Notes: generated from the letters alone by a model not told the origin. 64,000 bases of DNA from Pterobdella sp. o SKG-2022 (GCA_964035795.1 OZ038320.1:16059760-16123759); one strand, 5' to 3'. Counted from the first letter of the stretch, positions 12,838 to 44,520 are shown. Program-made: numbers and translations.

Positions 12838-13031
12838 ACGCTTGTATTTAGAATTTTTTAAATATTTCAAAAATTATGAGAATATAAAATTTCGAATAAA
12901 AATTTTATATAAATCAACAAAAAATATAGAGAAATCTGAATTTAAATGTGGAGGAAAAAATATCAAAAATCTGAATTCTTTTGAAGAAAAAATATCCAAT
13001 TGTAGGAAAATGTTTCTTAGTCAAATTATAT
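12838..13031 (-). repeat. Outer inverted-repeat arm, right
   Basis: Inverted counterpart of 9,717-9,930; the shared blocks include GAATTCTTTTGAAGAAAAAA and ATCCAATTGTAGGAAAATG. The short reading frame across it (12,842-13,054) is low-complexity and not a gene. Confidence 0.7.
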
Positions 13032-13287
13032 CAAAATTATGGTTCAAAATATAATTAGTTATTTTAAAAAAATTTTATTTAGTACTTTCAGAAATATATA
13101 TTTAAAGGTGTAACTGAAAAAGTATTCACTAACTTGCAACAAAGCAACTATTATGTGAAAAACTCTTCAAAAGGATATTAATAATGATAACTACTAACCT
13201 TTGAACTTTTTCAGAAAAAAAATGTTGAAAAACCATATAAAACAGTGAATCATAAGAACACGACAAAGCTTGAATTTTTTTTATTTT

Positions 13288-13323
13288 GACGAAGCTTTTC
13301 GATATATTCTATATCATCATCAG
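13288..13323 (-). ncRNA. Hammerhead-like motif with intact CTGATGA and GAAA boxes
   Basis: On the minus strand CTGATGA (13,323-13,317) is followed by one extra T, a perfect GATATA/TATATC stem with a GAA loop, then GAAAAGCTTC. Both invariant hammerhead boxes are intact here. Stem I is weak (two base pairs) and the extra T is not standard. It probably derives from a PLE pseudo-LTR. Confidence 0.4.
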
Positions 13324-13425
13324 GTTTGTTTAAAATATATAAAGACTATGTGTTTATAAAACTCAATTTTCAAAACTCAGAGTAACGGTCAGTTTTCGAT
13401 CGCTTATTATTATTATTATTATTAT

Positions 13426-13492
13426 TAAGAAATGACATCACCATTTCAGCAAACAAACTCTTTTTTTGCTGAAATGGCGATGTCATTTCTTA
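13426..13492. repeat. 28-bp hairpin at the 5' boundary of a LINE
   Basis: Bases 13,426-13,453 are the reverse complement of 13,465-13,492 with 27 of 28 matches, around an 11-base loop. The hairpin follows a TTA microsatellite (13,404-13,426) and directly precedes the LINE coding region. Confidence 0.85.
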
Positions 13493-16380
13493 GCGGAAAA
13501 TCTAATAAGAATATCAATATTTCTACTATTGTTAATACGGTCGAAAGAAAAACAAAGCAAAATAAAAGACCGAAAAAGTTCGAAAACACCACCTGCTTCG
13601 GAAGTTTCAACGTGCTAGGTCTTACATCATCCACCAAACAAGAATCACTAATGCGAGACTTCGCAAAATACAAGCTTGATACTTTTGTAAGAAACCAAAA
13701 TAAAAAATGAACTCTCTCTAAAACGAGAAAACAACACTTTTCTATACTTTAAACCAAAAAATAAGCAATATGGGTTTGGCATAGTCTACAAAAACACAAC
13801 TAAAACCATCAAAACAGATTTGATATCAGACAGAGTAATGAGTGTCATTGTGAGAATAAATAAAAAAACCTTTTCTATGGTTAGAGTGTATGGACCAACT
13901 CAAGTGAGAGCTCTAGCAGATGAAAATGAAGAGATCACATTCATAAAAGGGCTTCAATCCACAATAGAGAAACAATCTAAAAACACTACACTCATTCTCT
14001 TAGGTGACTTCAATGCTAAACTTGGAAATAAAAAAAATATGGTAACGGGCAGCTTTGGAAGAGGAAGGCAAAACAGCAATGGAACATTCCTCTACCACTT
14101 GCTTCATCAAAAGGCAAAGAACATAACAACCTGGAAAGGCACAAGGAAAATAGTCAATATACTTAGCCCAATCTTCAACACAATTGACTCTATAATCATA
14201 GTAGCCAAACACAAATGGAGAATAGTTTCAGCAAAATCTCACAATGGCATGGAAACCCTCTTTGACCATAGACTAGTCAAAACAGCTATTCTAAACACTA
14301 AATCTCACCAAATACACTCAAAATCAAATTGAAATAAAAAAAGTATCTCAGATAAAGATATTCAAAAGCACCAGCTTGATTACAAACTCAAAACACAACA
14401 ACTCTTGAATAAGATACATTTTCCATTCACCAAAAGTATGCTGAGAAGTTTGAAAGAAATAGCAGAAAAAAAATTCCCAAATAAAAGCAAAAATAATCTC
14501 AAGCCATGGAACAATCACCCAGAACTAACAGAACTGTCTAGAAAACAAAAAGACACTTGGCTAAAAATGAGAACAAAAATGCAAAACAATACAGAATATG
14601 AAAAGCTAAAACAATTGAGAAAGCAACAAATAAAGCAGCTTAACCGCAAAGCCAAAATACATTATGTTAATTGGCTAGATAGGCAACTACTGAAAATTAA
14701 AAGATGCTCTGATAACATGAAAATTTTTCAAGCTGTCAAATTTTTGAAAATGAAAAACTCTTGCAAAGTAACAAGTCATATAGAAGACATTGAAAATTAC
14801 TTCAAGAAGAAGTTCAGTCCAGATGTCTCAGCCATCCATCCAATACAACTAACCCCTCCAAAAACTTTCGATAGAATAATAAATATTGAAGAAGTTCAAA
14901 ATGCAATAAAAAAACTTAAAAATGGAAAATGCCAAGACAATGAAGGTATTACTGCTGAACTTGTAAAATATGCTGAAAAGAGTATAACTAAAATAATAAC
15001 CGATGAGTTAAATCAAGCCATTTCATTGGGAAAAGACATCGGTATTAACCCTGCCATTCTTATACCCATTCCCAAACCACACAAAACACCGAAACCCGAA
15101 AACCTAAGACCAATCTGCATTGTTCCGGTATTAAGAAAAATCTTATCTCTCATCACCCTCGATAGAATACAAGAAGCCGCAGAAGAGTTTATCGGCCCCA
15201 CGCAATCGGCGTTCAAAAAAGGTAGATCTACCGCTGACCATTTGGGCCCATCGCTTCAATATGGCTATCGTGTATAAAACGAAAAAAAATAGCATATAAC
15301 AAGTATAGATATCTCCGACGCGTTCGACACAATTCTACGAAACTTACTCATAGAAACCTGTTCAAAATTTCTCCCTGCAGACGACATCACACTAATAACA
15401 TACCTCCTTTCAAACACGACCCTTACAATCAAAACCTACAACAATAAATCAAATCTTTTCGAGACAACAATAGGTGCATCACAAGGAGATAGCCTAAGTC
15501 CTATACTGTTCAATATATATCTAAAAGAAGCAATATCTCGATTCCCAGACCAACTAGGTGGAAAAGAATTGATTTACGCAGACGACATAGATTTCGTAAC
15601 TGAGAAACCCCTAGATATAATAGAAATTTTGAAACAAATGGCAAAATACAACCTCAAAGTAAACCATCAAAGAACAGAAATAACCACACTAACATCTACC
15701 AGCCTCGATAATATAAAAAACAAAAAAAAACTAGGAACATACCTATCAATGGATAAAGAAATTTCCCACAGAAAAGCCCTAACTCTAGTTGCTATGAACA
15801 AACTGTGGACACTATGGCACAAAAACGAAATTAGCCAAAACAAAATACTGAGAATGTTCAACGCATATATTCTCCTCATATTGCTTTACAACTGTGGCAC
15901 GTGGTCATTGACGAAAACTAGCGAGGAGAAGCTAGACGCTTTCCACCGACGTATTTTTCGAAGGGTCATAGGCGTTTTTTGGCCAGAAAAAATCCCTAAT
16001 GAAGAACTGTATTGCAAAACTAGCCAAATAACTCAGCTCCACAATAAGAAACATAAGACTTACCTTACTAGGACACATACTAAGACTGAGTCCAGACTCG
16101 CCTGCGCAAACATCAATAGATGTTTACTTCCAAGCTCCAAACAAAACAATCCAAGGCCGACCAAAAACTAAAATAGTGTCGTTTCTACAAAATGACCTCA
16201 AATCTCTCAATATTAATTTTGATAACCTGGAAGATTTGCACAAAATAAGAACAACTGCCACTGACAAAAAACAATGGAAAAAACTTATTGGCAATTGACA
16301 ATATTCTTAACTATGTTTTTTCAAAAAATTGAAAGTTTGAATAATAATAAAAGTTATTATTATTTATTTTTTTTATTTAT
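13493..16380 (+). pseudogene. Near full-length APE-type LINE
   Basis: Order of domains: endonuclease (CFGSFNVLGLTS about 13,594; LLGDFNAKLG about 13,998), linker rich in Lys/Asn (14,405-14,850), reverse transcriptase (PENLRPICIVPVLRKILSL about 15,090; QSAFKKGRSTADHLG about 15,205; IDISDAFDTI about 15,305; GASQGDSLSPILFNIYL about 15,475; IYADDIDFV about 15,570), then a thumb and C-terminal region (ILLYNCGTWSL about 15,880; RRVIGVFWPEKIPNEEL about 15,963). It ends in an AATAATAATAA tail near 16,340. Frames change near 13,710, 14,332, 15,277 and 16,040. The YADD centre is intact but the element cannot be translated as one protein. A related fragment lies at 32,450-33,400. Confidence 0.9.
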
Positions 16381-16509
16381 TTTTTTAAAACTTGCCTTTA
16401 TTCAATAATGAGTTTGAAAAAACTATCAATAAAAGTATTGTTTAAACAAAATAAGAAGTGCAGATTTCAATTCTTGTAGAAACTGTGCCAATCTTTAGGC
16501 AATATTCAC

Positions 16510-18285
16510 TAAAACTGATTCACACCTTCATGGTTGCGTCTTCAAGTGCCTTGCCAGTTTTGCAGGACATGCTAAGGCTCCGGTAGTTACCTCTGACAAT
16601 CGCAATCGACAAGCGTTGAAAAAGCCAACTTGTTTCTAGATTGACAGAGGTACGCTCCTTCATTTTGTTGCCCAGTTCTATTAAGAAACTTAGTGACTGG
16701 GCCAAAAACCCCAGAAGTCTCAACCGCTACAGGAGTGAACAAATAACGGGGCTGAAGAAACGCGTATTTGCCGATTTTCGAAAGCTCCGCATTATGAGTA
16801 GAAGAGCCTGGAAAGACTGCCGAATTGAGAGATGCGGACGCAGGAAATGTGTCCGTACATGTGACATCCCAAATCAAAGACTTTCCTTCTTTATACGGAA
16901 AAACAGTGACGCCGTCGGGTCTTTTACAAGCGTCAAATTTGAGACCGGAAGGCTCAAGGATTGAATTGAAGCCAGTGACGTTTAAAGCTCGAAACACAAC
17001 GTCATTTAAATCACAATGACTAGAATAACGACCTCTGCTTTTAACACATGAAAGAGGATGCAGCCCAAACTTATCAACCTCTTCACCACAGTGACAAGTG
17101 AAATTTTGACACACGTTAGAGCCAGTACGGAAAGTCACAGCGTAACAGAGACAATCGTTTGAAAGCAGGTTGCCTAAAGATGAAGCAGGAAGTGCAGTAA
17201 GCCAAGCACCAATGTGGGGTTGAGAGGCCGCAAGGAAACAAGCTAAACGATGCTGGTCGAAGGACGTTAAGTTTTCAGAAATTATTTTACAATTTATTTG
17301 ATTTCACTGAAGTTGCGAAGATTTGGTTTCAGGTAAAACAAAGTTATATTTATTCCAGGATTGCACACAAACCGCCAAAAAATTGTCAAAAAGAGATTCG
17401 GAAAAGTTTGAAAGAATTTTTTTGACTAAACCTTCGGTAGCGTGCATAGAGGCCAAATATGCAACCTCGGAAATATCAGAAACTGACCGTAAACCTAAAC
17501 CTCCAAAACGAATAAGCAAGGTAGCAATGCGCCAGCCTGTGTCATTAAAGTAGACATTACATATATCAACGGCACACTTACGAAGTATACCGTCAATTTT
17601 GCCCACTTCATCGGGTGACTCATAGCAAGGCGCAGGACGTAATATGTATAAAAGTTTAGGTATAGAAAAAGAATTGCGTAATAGAAAGAGAGCCGGATGA
17701 GAATCGATTAGCAATAGACGTGAGGACATTTGTGAAAGAATAGACCGCTTTTTGGAAAAAGTATTCTTAATACCAGCTTCAAGTATCAGTGAGCCTAAAA
17801 TCTGTAAATTGGCAGGGTGGATGACACGAGCACCGGGTAACGCGCCATTGATGCATCTTATTGCTAATTCGAACTCATCAGGAGTACAACCTATGTTGAT
17901 GATCTCCGATTTGTCGAAGTTGATGGAAAGACCAATACGTGACAAGGCAGGAATAATGAAATTGAGATTTTTTCTGACACAGTCGAAAGAGCCCCCCAGG
18001 TTGGCGTCATCAAGGTACCATATGTTCAAAGGTGTAGACACGTTTCTGGCAACTTCGTCTACACCAAGGGTAAAAAGTGAAGGCTCCAGAGGGTCGCCTT
18101 GTTGAATTCCAGTTTGGGATTGGATTATGTCTGAACCAAATAGAAGGTCACTCGGTGCAGCGTATGCATGGTGCGCAAGCTGATAAAGTGTAGGGGCTCT
18201 CAGAAAACAAGCTTTTAGAAAATGGTCACGCCGAATAGTGTTAAACGCGTTTTTCATGCCTATATTATTATTATTATCCATATTC
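16510..18285 (-). pseudogene. LINE with restriction-like endonuclease domain, one in-frame stop
   Basis: From 18,281 downwards the minus strand encodes reverse transcriptase (MKNAFNTIRRDHFL, GIQQGDPLEPSLFTLGVDE, IWYLDDANLGG with a YLDD centre). A stop at 17,306-17,304 interrupts the frame, which then stays open to about 16,587. This second part has a Cys/His cluster (CHCGEEVDKFGLHPLSC) and a PD-(D/E)XK-like segment (KRPDGVTVF, LIWDVTCTDT), as in LINEs that cut with a restriction-like enzyme rather than an APE nuclease. A frame change near 16,640 moves the last residues (WLFQRLSIAIVRGNYRSL) to another frame ending about 16,520. The 5' truncation falls at an ATTATT microsatellite. The clade (R2/HERO-like) is inferred. 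Confidence 0.85.
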
Positions 18286-18289
18286 TTAT

Positions 18290-20195
18290 AGTAAGGTAAT
18301 TAAATTGAGTTAGCTTTGTATGTTCTTGTTAATCTGCCTTGTAAACTTCTTTTTGCGTTTTAAAATAAAACTTTTTTGTTTCAAAATTTTGAAGCAATTT
18401 TTGAGCAACTTCCATTAACATATATTGTTATCAGCTTGTTCAACAATTTTCAACCAATAACTCGCTTTTTATTCAATATAAAACTTCAAAAGAGTCAGAG
18501 CGTAAACGGAGAGGTTGTAATTTTCAAGCATAAAATTATTATTATTTTAATTATTATGTCATTTTAAATAATAACATTTGATATATAAATAAAAAAAAAT
18601 CGTATTGGCCGAACAAAAAAAATATTGCAAGCTTTTTTGCTGGCCGCAAGCTTTAATTCGTAAGCTATATTACCGCAAGTTCAACACTCCTGGATGAGCT
18701 TTGTTATAATAAATCGTCGTTTTGAGAGTTTAATATCAACTCATTTTTATTATAAAACAAAATTTTTTATATAAATATTTTTTAATGAATAATATTATTC
18801 GAATAAATGAATTTTTCTATTTATTTTGTGAATTTTTGTCAACCAATCAAATATGTTTTTGTGAGGTTGTGGCTTGTGTGTTTTGATTCGACTGAGCACC
18901 ACGAGCCACAGGATTATGAACATTCTATTATTGACTTATTTCTAGGGTGCAAAAGATCTTTAGAGATTCTACATTACGCTAGCACCCCATCTTGGGTCAC
19001 CAAAGAAAATTGCTAATAATGTTGACTTTTTTGAATATAACTAACTGACCAGGATATAGACCCAATATTTCAGATCTTTGCTAAGATATTTTTCGCCATA
19101 CAATATATAATTTTGGTGAAATATTCTTTGTTTTTTTGTTACCCCAAAGGTTTTCAGTTATTTTTTAGACCATTCTTTTGTTCTATGAGAACCCTCGATT
19201 TTTGAGTAGGTTTGAGGCTGCTGTTTAAGGATTTTCGAGACCAAGGGTCGATGGGATGACGTTGCAGTTGAAGAGATGGTGAGTGTCATGACATTGATGA
19301 AAACAAAATAGACATGAAAGTGATGAATGAGTTTTGGGCGAGGTTGTGTTTAGGTAATTGAAGATGAAGTGTGGCTCAGTAGTTTTGAGTTGGGCAAATA
19401 TGCGGCTTGTAAGATGTAAGAGAATGCTGAAAGAGAGCTCTTTGTTGAAAAGTTTATTATGGGTTGAATGGACGTAATTTTTAACTACGAGAGTGTGAAT
19501 TGTTTTTTATAATTGGTTAATTGATCTTATTTGAGTTTGTATGTACTGTATTTGTATAATTGTTGTCATTACTGAATGATTTTTGTTTTTGTTTCCTGCT
19601 TATGAGGTTGGTTGGCTAGGTAGTTAACAAAATGAGATGGTAGAAGTGCTTTTTGGTTTATTTAAGATGCATGGAGCTTGAGATGCTTAAGGGTAAGTGT
19701 TTTGATTTCTACGTGTAGGTGTTGCATGTTGGTGTCACGTAAATATCCAGTCAATGTTCTCAGAGCGAATTTCGTACTGACTGAAACTGTTTGATGGAGG
19801 TGGCTGAAGATATAAGAAACCAAATTGTTTTGGAGGTATTATAGGTATAAGGAGTGTTTCGAATATCGTGAGAAGCGTTTCTTTGCGTTTATCCACGAGC
19901 ACTTAACGCTTTCTATAGAGAAGAAAATGTGTTTTTCACTGACCAATAAGACTGAAGCAGAATTAGACAAGATTTTTTTGGTTTGCTATTTCTTCCGCTA
20001 AAAAAGCATTTGAAAGGTATTATTTGTTCTAATGAAATTAATAATAAATAGCAAAACCAAACCAAAACTTTCTTAACGGGAAAAATAGCAAATTAAAAAA
20101 ACCATGTCTAAACCTGCTTCAATTCCATTGGTCTACACAGGAAATCGTCTTTAAATTACTTAGCTCTCAGCCGGTGGGCAGACACAAGCTCTCGT
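18290..20195. other. Noncoding stretch with weak LINE trace
   Basis: No gene that I can support. Between about 19,650 and 19,840 the minus strand gives LRTLTGYLRDTN-like words that resemble the C-terminal part of some LINEs, but without longer support. The rest is AT-rich, with G-rich patches at 19,200-19,500. Confidence 0.4.
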
Positions 20196-20199
20196 CGAT

Positions 20200-21290
20200 T
20201 TGGCTAATGAGCTAATTATATATGCAAAGTCTGTAAACAAATTATATAATCACAAAAGAATTTATTTGACAAATTTACTGCTTCGTTAAGACATTCAAAA
20301 AATTTGAAAGTTAAATTTGACAGATTTCAATTTTCAATTGCGGTGAAGGCAATTTTGAAAATTTGAAGTTAAATTTGGCATATCTTAATTTTGTAATCTT
20401 ATATTAAAATAAAATATCGTAAAATGAAATAGTATATTTACTAATGAAAATAGCTTAAAAAAGAAAAAAAGTTTATAATTTAAGGTATATGTTTGACATT
20501 GAGAGTTAAATTTAGCAGATCTTAATTTTAATCTTATTTAACATAAAATTGCATACTTACATGTTTATTTTGCACTCGTTATAATACTTGTTCAATATAA
20601 TTTTTATTTAATTTTTCATGATTATGGTTCACATTCTACACGCTGTAAAACCTATAAATTGCACGAAAAATCCTAATTTTGGACCATCTAATGACTTACT
20701 CATACCATAAATTCATGATTGTATAATTGTCATATATGCCTGTTTTTTGAACATCGAAGAAGTTTGAGAGTACGTCTACATTTTTTCAAGCATTATTCAA
20801 AACTATTTTTAAAGTTTAATGAGATTTCATTGAAAAAATTTTCCTATTTAATTCTTTTAAACAACCAAAAGTATTGGACTTCACAAAGTTCAAAAGAATA
20901 CAAATATTACTGAAATATTGCAAAATTTGCGTAATACATGACTATAATTAATTAAATAATCCATAATATTATTCCTATCATGATGCATAACTCCATTATA
21001 TAACCTAAGGTTCATTTTTTCATATTATCTTCATTTTTGAGTTTACCATATTTTATAATTTTTTTTGTTTAACAATTTTTTGATTAGAAATTTAATTAAT
21101 AAAACTAAAATGTTTGGAAAAAAATCTACGTTCTCTTTTTAATATACTACCACTTAATTGAAGCCCACAACCTGATTGTTCTAATATTGAGTTCTTAATT
21201 AAATTATTGAAGTTAGAATCATATACTCTAACTCTCCTATTTAAACTATTATGCCAGCCCTCAGTAGCATTTGTTGTACTAGGCAAATTA
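20200..21290 (-). mobile_element. MULE-type DNA transposon remnant (terminal region plus transposase C-terminus)
   Basis: The minus strand at 21,286-21,092 encodes NATEGWHNSLNRRVRVY and ILEQSGCGLQLSG, matching the N..EGWHN block near the end of Mutator-like (FLYWCH/MULE) transposases. The adjoining 800 bases (20,200-21,020) are noncoding and recur at 45,510-46,320, where the matching transposase piece sits at 48,719-48,883. The shared order identifies this as one element end. Only the last part of the transposase remains. Confidence 0.68.
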
Positions 21291-21302
21291 TTTATTATCC
21301 TA

Positions 21303-21890
21303 CAATAAGAGTCCTACACAAGCTTCATGACATTTTGCTTCGTTTTTGCCTGAATAAAGAAGCGTTATTCCTGTTTGCACTTTGATCTCTCTCTGACTAT
21401 TTCAACGTACTTCGCACACCCCCAAAAGTGTTAGGTTGTATTTCTGCATCTCCTTCACTGCTTGTGTTTATCACTCTGTCTTCTAAAGTGTTCTTACATT
21501 TCATGTACCCAGTAAAACAGACTTGCGTAAAAGCGATTTAGGATTTCTGTTTAAAATTGTTTCTGGGTAGAAATGGCTCATCCCTGATGGGTTTGTCTGC
21601 AACGCTTCATAAATTTCTTGAAAGAACTTCCAGCTCTTCTTGAAACAAAAGATTTATGATTACAGTTGTTGTTGGTTTCGGTAACTTTTCTTTTTTTTTA
21701 TGAGCGGGTAGTTAACCTACACCGAAACCCCCAACGAGGGTGTGCCGTTTTGTTTAGACCCTACTCTTCAAACCTTCTGAGCGTGGTTGAACCTTTCAGA
21801 AGCCGAAGCCTCCGCTCATAAAGCCTTAGGAGTCATTGGGACACGAGTCATTTTACCACGTCGAGGTAGTGCACCATCGATACGGTTATT
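21303..21890 (-). pseudogene. 5' end of an RTE-type LINE, second copy
   Basis: Read on the minus strand this repeats the leader and endonuclease start seen at 8,450-9,200, including the segment before the first coding block and CEVRWN/LLYSGKNEAK-like words. It stops abruptly beside the MULE remnant at about 21,300. No reverse transcriptase is attached. Confidence 0.68.
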
Positions 21891-22300
21891 TTTTATCAGT
21901 TTTTTTAATGTATTTACCTAACAAAAAATTAGTTAAATATAGTGTATGAATAGATAATTTATTTACTTATTACATATTCACATTATCTGCATATTGTGAA
22001 TAATAGAGATGTGCACGGCAAGAGCTCGTATCAGGTAATCCTCTCAACCCAGTTGTGCGAAGAAAGTAGCTTCTGAGGATTACTATTGCTTTAGTTTTGG
22101 GATTGTTTATTTGCGGGGTGTAAGTGAATTTAGGATCAAAAATTGGTCTTAAATAGTTGAATTTTTAACCTCGGTACTAAGTTTGTTGTCGATGATGCTT
22201 GTAATATTTTGAGATTATTTTTCTAGACCGAGTGTGAAAGGGTTGCAATGGTTTTGCTGGTGTTTATTTTTAGGTTTTTATTTAATATCCATAAATGGAG
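21891..22300. other. No gene seen
   Basis: Nothing recognisable between the RTE fragment and the next LINE; mixed AT-rich and moderate-GC sequence without extended reading frames. Confidence 0.5.
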
Positions 22301-22965
22301 TATTCTCAGGTAAGTCTGTAGTTGCTGCTGTTTGTCACCCAAGGTGTCTTAGGATGGTCCTCAAAAGCGCTAGACTCGCTTTTGAAAGGCTCCTTAATTC
22401 TCCGAAAGAGATACCCAACTGGCGGTAGAAACGGGCTAACTGGAATGCAGGGCACCGCAGCCATAGATGCTCGGCCGGTTCTTTTTCTTCTCCGCAGAGA
22501 CGGCACTGATCATTTCTCCCAAAGTTGCTGTTTAGCGCCAACTTCCAAGTGCTCTTCCGACACTCCTTGGAACGAGTACCGAAAGAAACTTGTTGCTTCG
22601 AGTTGTTTGTGACTTTTGGTGAGCAGTGAAAAATGAAGGATGGATTCTCTAAATGCTTTGTGTTAGAAGCTGACGTGGCTTAGAACCTCTTCGACACTTC
22701 TGTTGGAGTGCACACCCAGCACCACGAGAAGGTGGATTCTTTTGCCAGACGTCTGTAATTGTTGGGTTCTTGGGGAGGGCCTAATAAGAAAAGTGATATC
22801 ATCTGCGTAGGTTGTAATTTTGATAGGTTCATAATGTGTGGAAAAATATGGGAAAGATAGTTGCAAAAAATGATTTTTCTTGCTAATCGATGATGGTGTG
22901 CTAAATGCGACAGGAAAAGTAAATGTATTTGTAATCGTCGAAATCCCCTTCGAGCGTTTCATTCA
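22300..22965 (-). pseudogene. LINE fragment with RT core and C-terminal Cys/His motif
   Basis: Minus strand: ITTYADDITFLIRPSPR (about 22,830-22,780) is the catalytic region of a non-LTR reverse transcriptase. After a decayed stretch, CRLCGEEKEPAEHLWLRCPA (about 22,505-22,446) is the C-terminal zinc-binding motif found after the RT or RNase H region of jockey-type and related LINEs. Much of the region between is missing, so the copy is internally shortened. Confidence 0.75.
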
Positions 22966-23904
22966 AATGAAGTTCAAGCTAAAAATAATGTGACAATTTA
23001 TTAGGGCTTTTTAAATTTGCTCACAATCAAAGTTTTTTACTTTTCAGTTTTACGAAATTAGTTTACATAATCAATAAAGTCAAGTATAAGCTCATTCAAA
23101 TATCGCTATAATAATTTTTTGAATTAAAAAATATTTGTTCATTAGTTAAAAAAATCTGGAATCAATAACAAATTTTCATTTTTTTTATGCCGACGAAATT
23201 ATATCCTTTTCAAAAAGCGTTCCATGGAACTCGATTTATAATTGGGACTATTAGACTAATAGGACACTTGAAAAAAAAAACAATTTGTTTAATAGCTTCA
23301 ACTCCACGCTTAATGGCTAATAAAGTTGTTTTGTCGGATAAGCTGTTTTTTATTTTTGAATCCCTAAGGTTACTCAGTTTAAATAAATGGTTAATGAGAA
23401 TTATCCTAAGAACATTAGATGGAGCATCTCAAGTGGCTGTATTTATAGATTTACTTTTGATGTTCAATCATCACACATTATATTAATTTTACTAATTCTT
23501 ATACATAATACATGAAAATATTCTCTAGTTGCAGTTCAAAATTTCTGTATTTCCAGAAAAATAAAACTTAAGAAATCAGCTGCTTTTGTATCAAAGCTTA
23601 AACGCTATGGCATGGAAATTGTGGCACTATCCAGGCTTTACTGCCATGTGAGAAGTATCTATTAGGAGTACAGTACGAGTATAATTTTGACCCAAAGCTT
23701 ACGCGAAAAATAAAAAAAAACTTCTAAGGTGATGTGAATATCTCGAGAAAGTGTGATTAATTACCATGATCAAGAACTATTTTTCATATTTAAAAGTAAT
23801 TATTAGAGTTATCCACTTATGGAATGAAATTAAAAATTTTATTAAAATTCATTCTTCTTACATAATAACTTCAATTTTTTGAAATATTAAAATTTAAAAA
23901 ATTT
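22966..23904. other. Downstream flank of ADRM1
   Basis: No supported gene. A reading frame at 23,187-23,486 (plus strand) has no recognisable motif. The region nearest 23,904 would hold the ADRM1 3' UTR and polyadenylation site; it is too AT-rich to pick one signal. Confidence 0.45.
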
Positions 23905-43035
<19,131 letters not shown>

Positions 43036-43480
43036 TGCTTAAAGTTTTTCAATTTTTTATAAATGTAACTAAAAAACTATAATCACTTTTTTAAGATTCA
43101 CACTTTTTAGCAAGTCACTTAAATGTTCACGACGGTGAAACTAAGTGGTTAACAAAAACGTAAACAATTGATTATTTTTGAACTCAAAATAATTATAATT
43201 TAAATTAATTTTTAATTTGAACTATTAAAAAAAATATTTAATTTTTTTTTATTTTGATGTGCTCATTTGAGATAAAGGAACATTTCAGTTAAAAACGTTT
43301 CAAGGCACGAAGCACTGCTTTAAAATTAGCCAATCAGCTATGCACCAATCATATGCTTTGTTAGGATTTTGTTGAAATTTATTATTTATTTTTAGAATTA
43401 AAATTATGCACAATGAATATTCTTTTGTTTAGAATCTATTCAAAATCCCAAATGTAGATTTTCAACGCTGATAAATCAAT
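43036..43480. other. Upstream flank of ADRM1
   Basis: AT-rich sequence immediately before the ADRM1 start codon. It should contain the promoter and 5' UTR, but I see no motif that stands out. Confidence 0.4.
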
Positions 43481-43489
43481 CAAAATGTA

Positions 43490-44520
43490 TACAAATCAAT
43501 TTTCATGTATCATAATGTTTAGATATTCACGGATTGTCCAAAAAGCTTTGTTAGTTGATAAATGTAAGTTTTTTTTTATAAAACTTCTAAAAATGATTAT
43601 TTCAGTACTTTTTTCTTTTTATTTTTGAAATTTTATGATTGGTTCAGGAACTATAGGCTCGTCCTTCAATGCTCTTGCGTAATCGCGAAGTGCTTTTTAT
43701 TTCAGTGAAGTCCGACTACAGACACTTCGCGCTTACACTAAAAACATTGAATAGCTTTAGGCGCGAGCCTATAGTTAACGAACCAATCGTAAAACCTCAA
43801 AAAAATTGTGAAAGTACTAAAATAATCATTTTTTACATCTTTATCTAAATAAAACTATTTTTTTTAGCTATTTAAAAAAAAAAATATTTATTTCATTTTA
43901 AAGAACACTATATTTAAAAAAATTTTAAAAACATTCTGATACATTAAAGAAGCTTTATGAAAACAAAAACAAACATCTTCCAACTAAAAAAGCTTTATGT
44001 ACAATCCGTAAATATTTAAGCATTCTGATATATGAATATTTTCAAGAAAAAAAAACTAACATTTTTCTACAAACAAAGCCTATGATTGGTCCAATCTGCT
44101 CACTCTTCAAAATAGATAAACAAGTGCATTGCTGCTTGGAACTTTTTTAAGTCCAATCATAGGCTTTGTTAGTGGAAAAATGTTAGTTTTTTTTTCTTGA
44201 AAATAGTCATGTAGCAGAATGTTTAAATATTTACGGATTGTACAAAAATTCGATCCAAGTGAATGCAAATCAATTTTCATAAATATAGTGTTCTTTGAAG
44301 TTAAATAGATATTTTTTTTTCAAATAACAAAAAAAATAGTTTTATTCAAATACGAATGTGAAAAATGATTATTTCAGTACTTCAACAATTTTTTTGAAGT
44401 TCTATGATTTATTAACTATAAGCTCGCGCCTAAAGCTATTCAATGTTTTTACCTTGAGTGCGAAGTGCCTGTCTATGAACTATTTAAAGGTAAACGTTCT
44501 AGAGCTACGCCTGAATAAAA
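43490..44520. repeat. Cluster of foldback (inverted-repeat) elements
   Basis: Arms such as GATTGGTTC..AACTATAGGCTCG (43,637-43,667) pair with CGAGCCTATAGTT..GAACCAATC (43,763-43,793). Outside these, GTACTxxxxTCATTTTT arms pair, and further out the block ending ACGGATTGTACAAAAA occurs at about 43,530 and 44,240 and inverted at about 43,998. A third unit (44,000-44,260) has AACATTTTTC..AAGCCTATGATTGG arms. No coding capacity; probably short non-autonomous transposons inserted into each other. More copies at 46,460-46,720. Confidence 0.75.

Noticed and set aside
13404..13428. CRISPR-like or regulatory repeat
   Set aside because: A simple TTA microsatellite; no spacer structure and the sequence is eukaryotic.
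23187..23486. Reading frame downstream of ADRM1
   Set aside because: About 100 codons but no recognisable domain or repeat support; not enough to call a gene.
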